DNA from: Bacillus sp. T3
GTDB lineage: Bacteria > Bacillota > Bacilli > Bacillales > Cytobacillaceae
DNA length: 64,000 bases
Direction: 5' to 3'
NCBI RefSeq assembly: GCF_033449965.1
Contig: NZ_CP137761.1
Coordinates: forward strand, 2,728,001-2,792,000
Below are positions 56,650-64,000 of this stretch, one piece after another. Position 1 is the stretch's first letter. Each line of letters opens with the position of its first letter. A model generated the notes under the pieces. That model made no database searches, was not told the origin of the DNA, and was given only the letters and a program-made list of their open reading frames with translations. Both the position numbers and the translations under genes were made by a program.

Positions 56650-57306
56650 TTACTTATTTAACCCTAGTCTTACTTCTTTTATCCTCTCAACATACTTTCT
56701 TGCTTTTTGAGTGATATTTTCATAATCTCCCATTTTAGCAGCTCCAGGTTAAATTCCCGCCAACACCTACTGCCACACAGCCTGCCTTGTACCATAGCTC
56801 CAAATTGTCGAGAGTCACACCGCCAGTTGGCATAATATTAACCTGTGGAAGAGGTGCTTTAACTGCTTGTACAAACTCAGGTTTATACATGTTGCCAGGA
56901 AACAGTTTAATGATATCGACACCATATTGGAGAGCTGTTTGCATTTCCGTAACGGTCATGCAGCCTGGCAAATAAGGAACTTGGTATAAATTGCACAGCT
57001 TTGCCGTTTGTTTATCGAAGCTAGGACTGACAATATATTTGGATCCGGCAAGTATGGCAATTCTAGCCGTTTCCGGGTCCAATACGGTTCCTGCACCTAT
57101 GACGACCTCGGAATTCTCAGCATAACGGTCCGAGAGTTCCTTTATTGCCACGATGGCATCCGGTGTTGTAAGTGATAATTCAATGGTACCTATTCCCCCT
57201 GAATGAGCGCATCAAATACTTTGATCGCCTCTTCCTTCGATTCTGTTCTAACAATTGCAACTACCCCGGAATCGGCTATTTTTCTCAAAACGCTTACTTT
57301 TTTCAT
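56650..57306 (-). pseudogene. eda: KDPG/KHG aldolase, two frameshifts
   Basis: About 218 codons from ATG 57306 (GGGGGATATT upstream). Reads KVSVLRKIADSGVVAIVRTE, a missing G in a G-run near 57198, GTIELSLTTPDAIVAIKELS, then EVVIGAGTVLDPETARIAIL, GSKYIVSPSFDKQTAKLCNL, NIMPTGGVTLDNLELWYKAG, and an extra base near 56753 after VGVGGNL, then KMGDYENITQKARKYVERIK. It splits 2-keto-3-deoxy-6-phosphogluconate to pyruvate and glyceraldehyde 3-phosphate via a Schiff-base Lys. No kdgK or uronate genes are adjacent. Both breaks are single bases. Confidence 0.85.
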
Positions 57307-57605
57307 AATATCCCCCATCATATTTCCCTTTTTCGTAAACTTATTTGTACTACCTGTATCTCCTACTGTACTTAGGCTGAACAAATAAATCTTATTACAT
57401 AATTGTATTATAAAAATCACTCACCACAAAGGTTCATCTTTACTAGTTAATTTCCATAATCGACCGAAGGGTTTCAAATAATTCCTAAACTCTCAATCCG
57501 CGGATTTTACACACTCTTAGGTGCGGATGTCCTTTTTAATAAATAGTTAAAAGACATAACCCAGTTTTCTGGATGATGTCTTTCACTATTGCCCTTTCTG
57601 ATTGA

Positions 57606-58060
57606 TTAAAGTCTTTTCTTTAATTCTTCAATTACTCTAAAATCGAGCTTTGTAATCTTTGCGATTGAGTTTAAACTAATCCCCTCTTTAAGCATTTCTA
57701 GGGCTATCTCACTTCTTGCTTGTGTACTACCTTCTTTTATTCCTTTTTCTCTCCAAGAATTAGGCAACTTAAATATTTGCTCCGATTCTTGCTTATCCAG
57801 TTGATTAATTTCTTCCATCAATTTTGCCTCCTCCTGTGTATTTAAGATTAAATATGTTTCAAAGAAGCCGTTTATGAGTTCTGCTTTAGCTGGATTTAGT
57901 TCCATTTTTACTAACATCCGTAAAAATTCCTTTTTACATGAACCTTTTCCTTTTCAGTGTACCCCATTTTACTAAGGAGAGCCGCAGCTACAGGATTATT
58001 GGTTTGTACATATTCACGCCAATTCATTTTCTTTAGTTCTAGCATCAGGAACTGAAATGT
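57606..58060 (-). pseudogene. C-terminal relic of an Rpn-like / YhgA-type protein
   Basis: After correcting one lost A near 57932 the frame reads LELKKMNWREYVQTNNPVAA, LLSKMGYTEKEKVHVK, MLVKMELNPAKAELINGFFE and a last helical domain GSTQARSEIALEMLKEGISL. This is the C-terminal half of the Rpn-type putative transposase family; the nuclease core is missing. A related fuller gene lies at 17354-18322. Confidence 0.65.
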
Positions 58061-58310
58061 TAAAACATGAAAAAAGGGGAAAGTAACATTGAATTGGTTT
58101 AGTTCATTACGTTTTGATCATAAGTAAAGATGGCAATTGGTAAAACTGATTTCCTAATATCTATTATAAAGGAGACTGAAATATTGATACATTCTTTCAT
58201 GAAACTTAGTCTGTACATAACTTTGGGGCTCAACGTGGAAGTTTAATTTCAATTGTAGTAGTTGGGAGTATAAAGTAGCGAAAGATGAAGAAGGAACAAT
58301 TCAATAAATA

Positions 58311-58640
58311 TTATCCAAAATACACACTTACACACCCCTCTTTTTGGGCTGTTGCTAAACAGTTTAGTATAAAATTCTGGATTTGTTTTTGATCCCAATC
58401 TTCAAATTTATTTTCAGACTGTGATTCTTCATTTTTATAAAATTGATTAAATTCAATCAAAGCCTTTTCAATTTGATGTATTGAAAATGTTGAGCTGTCG
58501 CCCGTTCCACTAACTCCTGCATAGTAATTATTTGCATCAAGTAAATTGTATAGTATTGTAGCATTGTAGTTCCCCATGCTAAAACGTGCATAAGCAATTT
58601 CTTCTCCTGCATTATTGTATCCAGAAATATCATGACCCAT
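58311..58640 (-). CDS. Small conserved hypothetical protein
   Basis: 109 residues with perfect AAGGAGG before ATG 58640. MGHDISGYNNAGEEIAYARF and YYAGVSGTGDSSTFSIHQIE resemble a small family of soluble proteins sometimes found near toxin-immunity genes. Function unknown. Confidence 0.65.
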   Translation of the reverse strand: MGHDISGYNNAGEEIAYARFSMGNYNATILYNLLDANNYYAGVSGTGDSSTFSIHQIEKALIEFNQFYKNEESQSENKFEDWDQKQIQNFILNCLATAQKEGCVSVYFG

Positions 58641-58787
58641 TTAAAATCCTCCTTAAATTGATTTACCAGAATTGTTGTGCTAGACGATTAGTTTCTAAAT
58701 GCAAATAAGTAGATTACATGTTTTATCACTCCTTTCAGATTGATTTTTCATTAAACATTTATTTTAAAGGCTTTGTTAAAGAAGAAT
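58641..58787. other. Intergenic AT-rich stretch
   Basis: I see nothing in it beyond the promoter region of the small gene. Confidence 0.3.
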
Positions 58788-58930
58788 GTTGATTTATTGC
58801 ATTGTTGATTGGAGCGAAGGGTGCGGAGGAGTACGGGACTGGAGAGACCCCGCAGGCGCCTTAGCTCCGAGGAGGCTTACCGTTATCGCCCACGGAAAGC
58901 GAAGCACCCGTATCCGAAATCAACAGTCAA
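58788..58930. repeat. GC-rich Bacillus-type intergenic repeat
   Basis: A GC-rich block with GAGACCCCGCAGGCGC, GAGGAGGCTTACCG and GGAAAGCGAAGCACCCG, flanked by inverted TGTTGATT / AATCAACA. Its wording matches a repeat found many times in Bacillus and Geobacillus genomes. It can fold strongly. Confidence 0.75.
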
Positions 58931-59308
58931 GTTTAACACAGCCATTTTAAAAAGCATGGAAGAAAAAAGTGTTAAGGTAGAAAAATGGTGAAGACTCAAT
59001 TTGGAGGTTACAAGAAATGGTTTTGAATAATTGATCAGTGGGAATTTAATAAGTACAAAAATTTTAAGAAGTGTTTGAAAGAATAAGAGGAATGCGAGAG
59101 GTTTTCCATTTAATAGTTTCATAATTCAGCAAAATTTTCAAGATTATTATTATAAAAAAACCACCCAATGTATTGGATGGTCGTTTAACTTATTTTATCG
59201 ACGAAAACTGGAACACAAGAACCGCGCTTATGAATCAAGTACAAATTGATATCATAAGAACCATTACAAAGGCTAGATTAATCTAAGCTAATCAAATCTA
59301 GGTTTTTG

Positions 59309-59492
59309 AACGGACATAGAAGTCCTTATTTTAATAAAATTACCAATTTGCTAGACTTAAGCGGACACAGGATTCCTTATTTATCTAAAAACCAATGAAT
59401 CATACCAAATAATGATCAAATAGAGTATCTGATGTCCGCTTAGCTTATCAAAACAACACTTTTTGGGAAAATAACGAACCTGATGTCCGCCC
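59309..59492. repeat. Dispersed four-box repeat, copy 3 (inverted)
   Basis: Same four boxes as the copies at 46264 and 56403 but in the opposite orientation; its inner piece is the reverse complement of theirs. Confidence 0.75.
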
Positions 59493-59758
59493 CGACAAGT
59501 TTGTCTACAGACAACGACTTCATAGCACTATAAGCATTAAGTCTTCTCTCTCTTCTTCCCTTAAAAAAGCTTAAATCTTGCTTACAACTCAGAACTTGCC
59601 CAAATTCCCTGTTTCCATTGATCACGATCTTCATCGCTCAGCCTTGGACCTCTGTAACATTTCCTTACCGCACCTTTTGTTTGATAATAAAGACAACATG
59701 AAGGTTTTAAAAATATTGACTTCCCATTTTTGGAGATTTTAACAAAAAAACAAAGAGA

Positions 59759-59797
59759 AAGCCGACTCTCCTTTTAATATAAGCGAGTCGGCCTTTT
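59759..59797. terminator. Bidirectional terminator after the MMPL gene
   Basis: GCCGACTC pairs with GAGTCGGC; CTTTTTT follows on the plus strand and a T-rich tract on the minus. Confidence 0.75.
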
Positions 59798-59841
59798 TTA
59801 CAGGAATCCTTTAACAATCTCTTTAAAATCCTGTTCCTTAT

Positions 59842-62800
59842 TTATAATGCTTTTTCCTCAAAATTTAAGTTAACTTCCTTTTTTCTAAAAACAAATTTCC
59901 CCAGTGTACTCGGTAAGGCAATCATTGCTGGCAAAAAGATTGGAAGCAGTACAAAGCAAAGTACAACGAGTCCAGTAATGACAGCTATGGCCAATTCCGA
60001 TAAAAGCACCATTCCAGAAGGCATCAGTGTGGCAAAGGTGCCCCCAAGTATAATGACGGCAGCATTTATGACACCGCCGATATTCGCTGAAGCAAGAACA
60101 ATGGCTTGTTTCGGCGACATGTGAGGGTACTCCTTAAAGCGCATCATTAGAAAGATACTATAGTCTACTCCTAAGGCCACTATGATGATAAAGGAGAAGA
60201 ATGGAACAAAGGAAGATAAACCTTCATAACCGAGTATGTCTATGAAAATAAAGTTGATGATGAACATGGCTGCATAATATGCTCCTACAAGGGATGCAGT
60301 TATGAAAACCGGTGTCCAGAACGATCTGATCACAAAGAACAACACAAGCAATACCCCGATAATGACAATCGTCGTTGTTCTATTAAGATCCCTGCTCAAT
60401 ATATCATTCATATCATTGGTGGTCGCACTTGGTCCCGAAGTACCAAATTTGGCATCGGAAAGCTCTGTACCTTTTAGCCCATTTGCAACCGTTGCATTTA
60501 TTTTGTTGATTGTACTCAATGCTTCCTTTGAATATGGATCATCTTTTAAAACAACGATCAGCTTGGTAATTTTTCGATCTTCGGACATGAATGTGTCGAT
60601 CGATTTTTCAAAATTCTTGTCTGCCAATGCTTCTTTCGGAATAAAGAATGTTTTATTTGTTTTATACTGCGTTAAGAATCCGTTGGTTTGGCCCAGTCCA
60701 TCAGATATTTGTTTTAAACCACCGTTAACCTCGGACAGTTTTTGCCCAAAGACACTGAACCCAGTTAGACCGTCCGCAAGCAGCTGCTGACCCGATTTCA
60801 TCTGGCCAAGCCCGACGTTTACACGATCCATATTGGTTACGATGGTGCCAATTCCCGAAGAAGCTTGACCCAGTCCGCCTTCAATTTCTTTCAAGCCATT
60901 TGCCATTTGCGATAAACCGCTGCTCATGCTGGAAAGACTTTTGTTTGCTTGGCCGAATCCGGCAGTTACGGCATTATAGTTGTTATTTAAGGCATGGATC
61001 CCTTCAGGGGTAATTTGGCTTAACGACGATGTTAATTGATCAATTGTTTGTTTTAATGCCTGGTAATTTGGGTCACTATTGGCATTGGCATAACTGCTTC
61101 CTAAAGCAGTCACCATCGATTGCATTTGAGACAGTGCACTTTTCACACCAAGAAGAGCCTCTGCTGCAGCTTGGTAATGGGTACCCATCTCCGAATATCC
61201 AGACTGCATTTTTCCATAGTTATCAGCCAACAGTGCGACTCCACCGCTCATTTTTGATAGATTCGTTTCGATGGTAGCAATACCACTCGTAATGGATTGT
61301 GCTTTACTTGAGCCATTATCTATTCCGGCTTGGATTTGGACTAATCCATTGGATAAGGCGGTCAATCCATCCTGAAGCTTAGCAGTACCATCTACCATTT
61401 GACTAACCTTTGAAAAATCCGCAGATGCAAGCTTTTCTTGGGCCTGCTTTAATCCGTCATTAATTTGATCTACACCATTTTGCGTTTTTGAAATTCCGTC
61501 TGTAACAGATCCCATTTGATTGTCGACGTAAAAACCATCAATTGGCTCTCCCTGAGGTTGTGTGACTGAGGAGACCTGTTTCACGCCTTTCATATTTTTG
61601 AGTCTTTCCGTTACGTTATCAACGACAGCTAGCGATTGATTATTATTTAATGCATCGCTATTTTCAATGACAACCGTAGCAGGCATTGCCTGGCCTTTGC
61701 CAAAATGGTCTGCGACAAGGTTAATACCCTTGGAAGAAGGATACTTATCTCCTAGTTCTCCAATTGTATTAAAGTTGAGTTTTTCCTCATGCAAATACAC
61801 CATTGGTCCAATAATCAAAAGGATCACAATCGCTGTAACAAGAGGATGCTTAGTCCCGAATGTGGATGTTCTTCCCCAGAATTTGTTTTCCTTATGTCCT
61901 AATACATTCTTGGATGGCCAGAAAAGTTTTTTTCCTAACACTTTCATGATAAACGGTGTTAACGTCAAAATTTCAAGCAACAGGATTGTAACACCAATTA
62001 CGACAACAACACCTGATTTATAAATAGGAGATTCGGCAAATACTAAGGCAAGGAAAGCAATAAATACTGTTAGGATACTATAAGCAATTGTTTTACCTGC
62101 TGTTTTATAGGTGTTCACAATCGATTCATCAATAGAGCGGCCGTGAGATAGTTCCTCCTTAAACCGATTAAACAAAAGGATGTTGTAATCAGTACCGATA
62201 CCAAAGAGAATCAGCACCAGCAGCATCTGAGTAAGGCTAGTAATCGGAAATCCGGCTTTATCAATTAATTGTGCGGCGATTCCCATCGAAACGAGATAAG
62301 AAAAAGCTACTGCAACCAAAGATACTAAAGGTGTTACAACTGACCTAAACGCAACAATCAGTACGACTAAAATAAAAATAACGGTCAACGCAGCGCTCTT
62401 TTCAACTCCCGATAAAGACGCCTTTAGATAATCGTTATTGATGAAGTCTTCCCCGCTAAGATAGTATTCAACAGGTACAGACTCTAGCTTCCTGTCAAAA
62501 TCTTGTTTTATATCATCTATTTCTCTTGCTTTCTTATCAAGCTTAAAGCTCACCATAAGAGTTGTGCCATCTTTAGAAACTAATGAGCTTTTTGCATCGG
62601 GCATACTAAAAGGATCAATCATATCAGTAATACCCAGTTCTTTGTGACTATCGTTAATGTCCTTTACTACATCACCGATTTTTTTCATTTCTTGCTGAGA
62701 AATTTTATTTTTATCATAAAAAACGATTAAGTTGTTCGTACCCTTAGTCGTATCCATCTTTTTCAGGATATTATCTGCAATAACTGAAGGGCTGTCGTTA

Positions 62801-62925
62801 CTCGTTCCTTGTTGCCCTTTTGACCGCAGTATGGCATTAATGTCCGGCTGGATGACTGTTAGTAAAATCGTTGATACCAGCCAAATAGTAAATATGGCCC
62901 AACGCCCTTTTATGATGGTTTTCAA
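59842..62925 (-). CDS. MMPL-family membrane transporter (YdgH-like)
   Basis: 1,027 residues with two six-helix halves of the RND/MMPL type. The first half includes LVLILFGIGTDYNILLFNRF and the second FIIIVALGVDYSIFLMMRF, both with the GxDY proton-relay motif. Between them is a long outer region with many SGLSQMANGLKEIEGGLGQA-like repeats (about residues 470-760), as in YhgE/Pip-type proteins. B. subtilis YdgH is close in layout. It probably exports lipids or toxic compounds. It lies just downstream of a TetR-type gene on the same strand. Confidence 0.92.
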   Translation of the reverse strand: MKTIIKGRWAIFTIWLVSTILLTVIQPDINAILRSKGQQGTSNDSPSVIADNILKKMDTTKGTNNLIVFYDKNKISQQEMKKIGDVVKDINDSHKELGITDMIDPFSMPDAKSSLVSKDGTTLMVSFKLDKKAREIDDIKQDFDRKLESVPVEYYLSGEDFINNDYLKASLSGVEKSAALTVIFILVVLIVAFRSVVTPLVSLVAVAFSYLVSMGIAAQLIDKAGFPITSLTQMLLVLILFGIGTDYNILLFNRFKEELSHGRSIDESIVNTYKTAGKTIAYSILTVFIAFLALVFAESPIYKSGVVVVIGVTILLLEILTLTPFIMKVLGKKLFWPSKNVLGHKENKFWGRTSTFGTKHPLVTAIVILLIIGPMVYLHEEKLNFNTIGELGDKYPSSKGINLVADHFGKGQAMPATVVIENSDALNNNQSLAVVDNVTERLKNMKGVKQVSSVTQPQGEPIDGFYVDNQMGSVTDGISKTQNGVDQINDGLKQAQEKLASADFSKVSQMVDGTAKLQDGLTALSNGLVQIQAGIDNGSSKAQSITSGIATIETNLSKMSGGVALLADNYGKMQSGYSEMGTHYQAAAEALLGVKSALSQMQSMVTALGSSYANANSDPNYQALKQTIDQLTSSLSQITPEGIHALNNNYNAVTAGFGQANKSLSSMSSGLSQMANGLKEIEGGLGQASSGIGTIVTNMDRVNVGLGQMKSGQQLLADGLTGFSVFGQKLSEVNGGLKQISDGLGQTNGFLTQYKTNKTFFIPKEALADKNFEKSIDTFMSEDRKITKLIVVLKDDPYSKEALSTINKINATVANGLKGTELSDAKFGTSGPSATTNDMNDILSRDLNRTTTIVIIGVLLVLFFVIRSFWTPVFITASLVGAYYAAMFIINFIFIDILGYEGLSSFVPFFSFIIIVALGVDYSIFLMMRFKEYPHMSPKQAIVLASANIGGVINAAVIILGGTFATLMPSGMVLLSELAIAVITGLVVLCFVLLPIFLPAMIALPSTLGKFVFRKKEVNLNFEEKAL

Positions 62926-63102
62926 TTTAGTGCACTCCCCTTATTTTGCTTTAATGTTTATGTCTGTGTAGGATTTATCCCAAAAATACTAAACATGAAG
63001 CAATTCTTCCTTCACTCTTGACACTATAGCAAGGGAAAAGGAAGGATTCAAAAAGCAAAATAAAACGAGTGCATTAAAATAATACATTTATCACAATTTG
63101 TA

Positions 63103-63636
63103 TTATGAGAACATCACCTGATTAAAGATTTCAAATAACTCCTCTTTCTCGTATTTATATTCTTTGCTAATCCAATTCTGGAGAATCGTCATAAATGACG
63201 TTGCATATAAATCACACATGACATCAGGATACTTAGACTGATTGATTTTGGTTGAAATGGGCTCATTTCCTGTTATTGAATGTTCCCGCATGATATCACT
63301 TGCGATTTTCACCATGCTCTTGAATAATATGTGCCCATCCGACCCTAATAAAGTATTTTCGAATAAGACGAAATGATCTTCTACATAATCAACCAGTGAT
63401 TTAAAAATGTTTGAATCCGATTTTTGATTCAATTGAATAAGCTCTTCAGATATATGATAAATAAAATCTCGTAATAAACTATATTTATCTTCATAATAGC
63501 GGTAAAACGAAGTACGGTGAATTAATGCATCCTCACATATATCTTGAACCGTGATGGAAGAAAACCGTTTCGTTTGCAGAACATGGATAAAGCTCTGTAT
63601 GATTTGGCGTCGAGTGCGTTCAGTCGTATAGTTCAT
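63103..63636 (-). CDS. TetR/AcrR-family regulator
   Basis: 177 residues from ATG 63636 (MNYTTERTRRQIIQSF), preceded by AGGAT; ATG 63645 is an alternative. Helix-turn-helix RFSSITVQDICEDALIHRTS, then FYRYYEDKYSLLRDFI. It lies upstream of the MMPL exporter and is likely its repressor. A palindrome AATAATACA / TGTATTAT at about 63081-63108, between the two genes, could be an operator or terminator. Confidence 0.85.
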   Translation of the reverse strand: MNYTTERTRRQIIQSFIHVLQTKRFSSITVQDICEDALIHRTSFYRYYEDKYSLLRDFIYHISEELIQLNQKSDSNIFKSLVDYVEDHFVLFENTLLGSDGHILFKSMVKIASDIMREHSITGNEPISTKINQSKYPDVMCDLYATSFMTILQNWISKEYKYEKEELFEIFNQVMFS

Positions 63637-63952
63637 CGTACACATCCTAATTTAATTTTGGGTTATAAGTATTTATGGAAAGGTATATTTGTTTCAAATT
63701 TTAATAAAATCAACGCAAAGAAGGATAATCTGAGCGTTTTGTTTTTTATTCTTATCCAATAAAAAAACGCTTAAGACCTTGATCATATACTTTTAAAGCA
63801 ATTTTACACAATCATAGCGGATTGCTTCAAGAATGCTGAAATTCTTTTCTACTTACACTTATTAAAGAAGTACCAGCATCGTCCCTATGATTCCTCATAA
63901 AGTGCTATAATTATATAATTCTATTACAACGTATTTATGAGGTGGCATCATT
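63637..63952. other. Intergenic region to the right-edge gene
   Basis: No gene is visible. The last bases hold the GAGGTGG ribosome site of the edge gene. Confidence 0.35.
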
Positions 63953-64000
63953 TGGGAAAAAGAATAGGGATTTATTTAGTAGGGCTAGCTTGTACTGCTT
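63953..64000 (+). CDS. Membrane protein, start only (YczE/YitT-like guess)
   Basis: TTG 63953 follows GAGGTGG by six bases and gives GKRIGIYLVGLACTA, cut by the window edge. A short basic start and a first membrane helix fit YczE/YitT-type proteins, but 16 codons are too few to be sure. Confidence 0.4.

Larger units (their letters stand above)
58931..59841. other. Gene-free stretch holding the third four-box repeat
   Basis: There is no good gene. A hairpin at about 59156-59184 (CCACCCAAT / ATTGGATGG) and the repeat copy at 59309-59492 are the only clear elements. A minus-strand piece near 59560-59660 reads YRGPRLSDEDRDQWKQGIWA and may be a coding relic. Confidence 0.4.

Noticed and set aside
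58809..59122. Small frames around 58.9 kb as genes
   Set aside because: They read through the GC-rich repeat and have no ribosome site.
1..64000. tRNA, rRNA or riboswitch genes
   Set aside because: No cloverleaf, rRNA or known aptamer pattern was recognised while reading; a covariance search would be needed to exclude them.

Overview
The window looks like chromosomal DNA of a low-GC Gram-positive bacterium of the Bacillaceae (Bacillus, Neobacillus, Mesobacillus or a close relative). The evidence is strong AGGAGG-type ribosome binding sites, frequent TTG and GTG starts, a class III fructose-1,6-bisphosphatase, a YhcR-like secreted nuclease/5'-nucleotidase, a YdgH-like MMPL protein, and intergenic repeats of the kind found in Bacillus. 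I see no rRNA, tRNA or CRISPR array. The species cannot be named from this sequence alone.

Layout. 1-6.1 kb: small membrane proteins, an SDR-hydrolase fusion with its TetR regulator and two matching operators, a SagB-type nitroreductase and a tRNA-dihydrouridine synthase. 6.2-16.9 kb: the large secreted nuclease/nucleotidase, a membrane transporter, an RCC1-repeat protein, TrmL, a PhnB-like protein and an aldose-1-epimerase-like protein. 17.3-24.3 kb: an Rpn-family nuclease, two NTF2-like proteins, fbp, an LppM-like lipoprotein and a GIY-YIG gene pair. 24.6-25.7 kb: the remains of two IS21-type istB genes joined head to head. 26.6-36.2 kb: a compact convergent cluster that looks like an anti-phage system. 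The plus strand carries a DEAH helicase, a GHKL ATPase, a PLD-family nuclease and a PAPS-reductase-like PP-loop protein. The minus strand carries a DUF4007 protein and a large P-loop ATPase. The two arms meet at one perfect 16-bp terminator hairpin. 36.5-37.4 kb: decayed genes, including a MazG-like pyrophosphohydrolase. 38.0-46.3 kb: quinone-dependent D-lactate dehydrogenase with higher GC than its surroundings, an ABC exporter, a collapsed AraC/GyrI regulator and two Mrr-type endonucleases. 47-58.6 kb: metabolic and accessory genes (GNAT, MDR dehydrogenase, MFS pump, pirin, SWIM protein, Sir2, KDPG aldolase, an Rpn relic). 58.8-64 kb: dispersed repeats, then an MMPL exporter with its TetR regulator, and the first codons of a probable YczE/YitT-type membrane protein at the right edge.

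Two features cut across the window. First, at least fourteen otherwise intact genes carry single-base indels, several in homopolymers. This pattern suggests uncorrected sequencing errors as much as real decay, so every frameshift call here is provisional. The MazG-like gene is different: it also has nonsense substitutions. Second, the 17-46 kb stretch collects nucleases, helicases, IS remnants and decayed defence-type genes, as a defence island does. The 26.6-36.2 kb cluster is the best candidate for a poorly described system. It combines DNA recognition and unwinding (helicase, GHKL and P-loop ATPases), DNA cleavage (PLD) and possible sulfur or nucleotide chemistry (PAPS-reductase-like), without the other dnd, ssp, BREX or DISARM marker genes.
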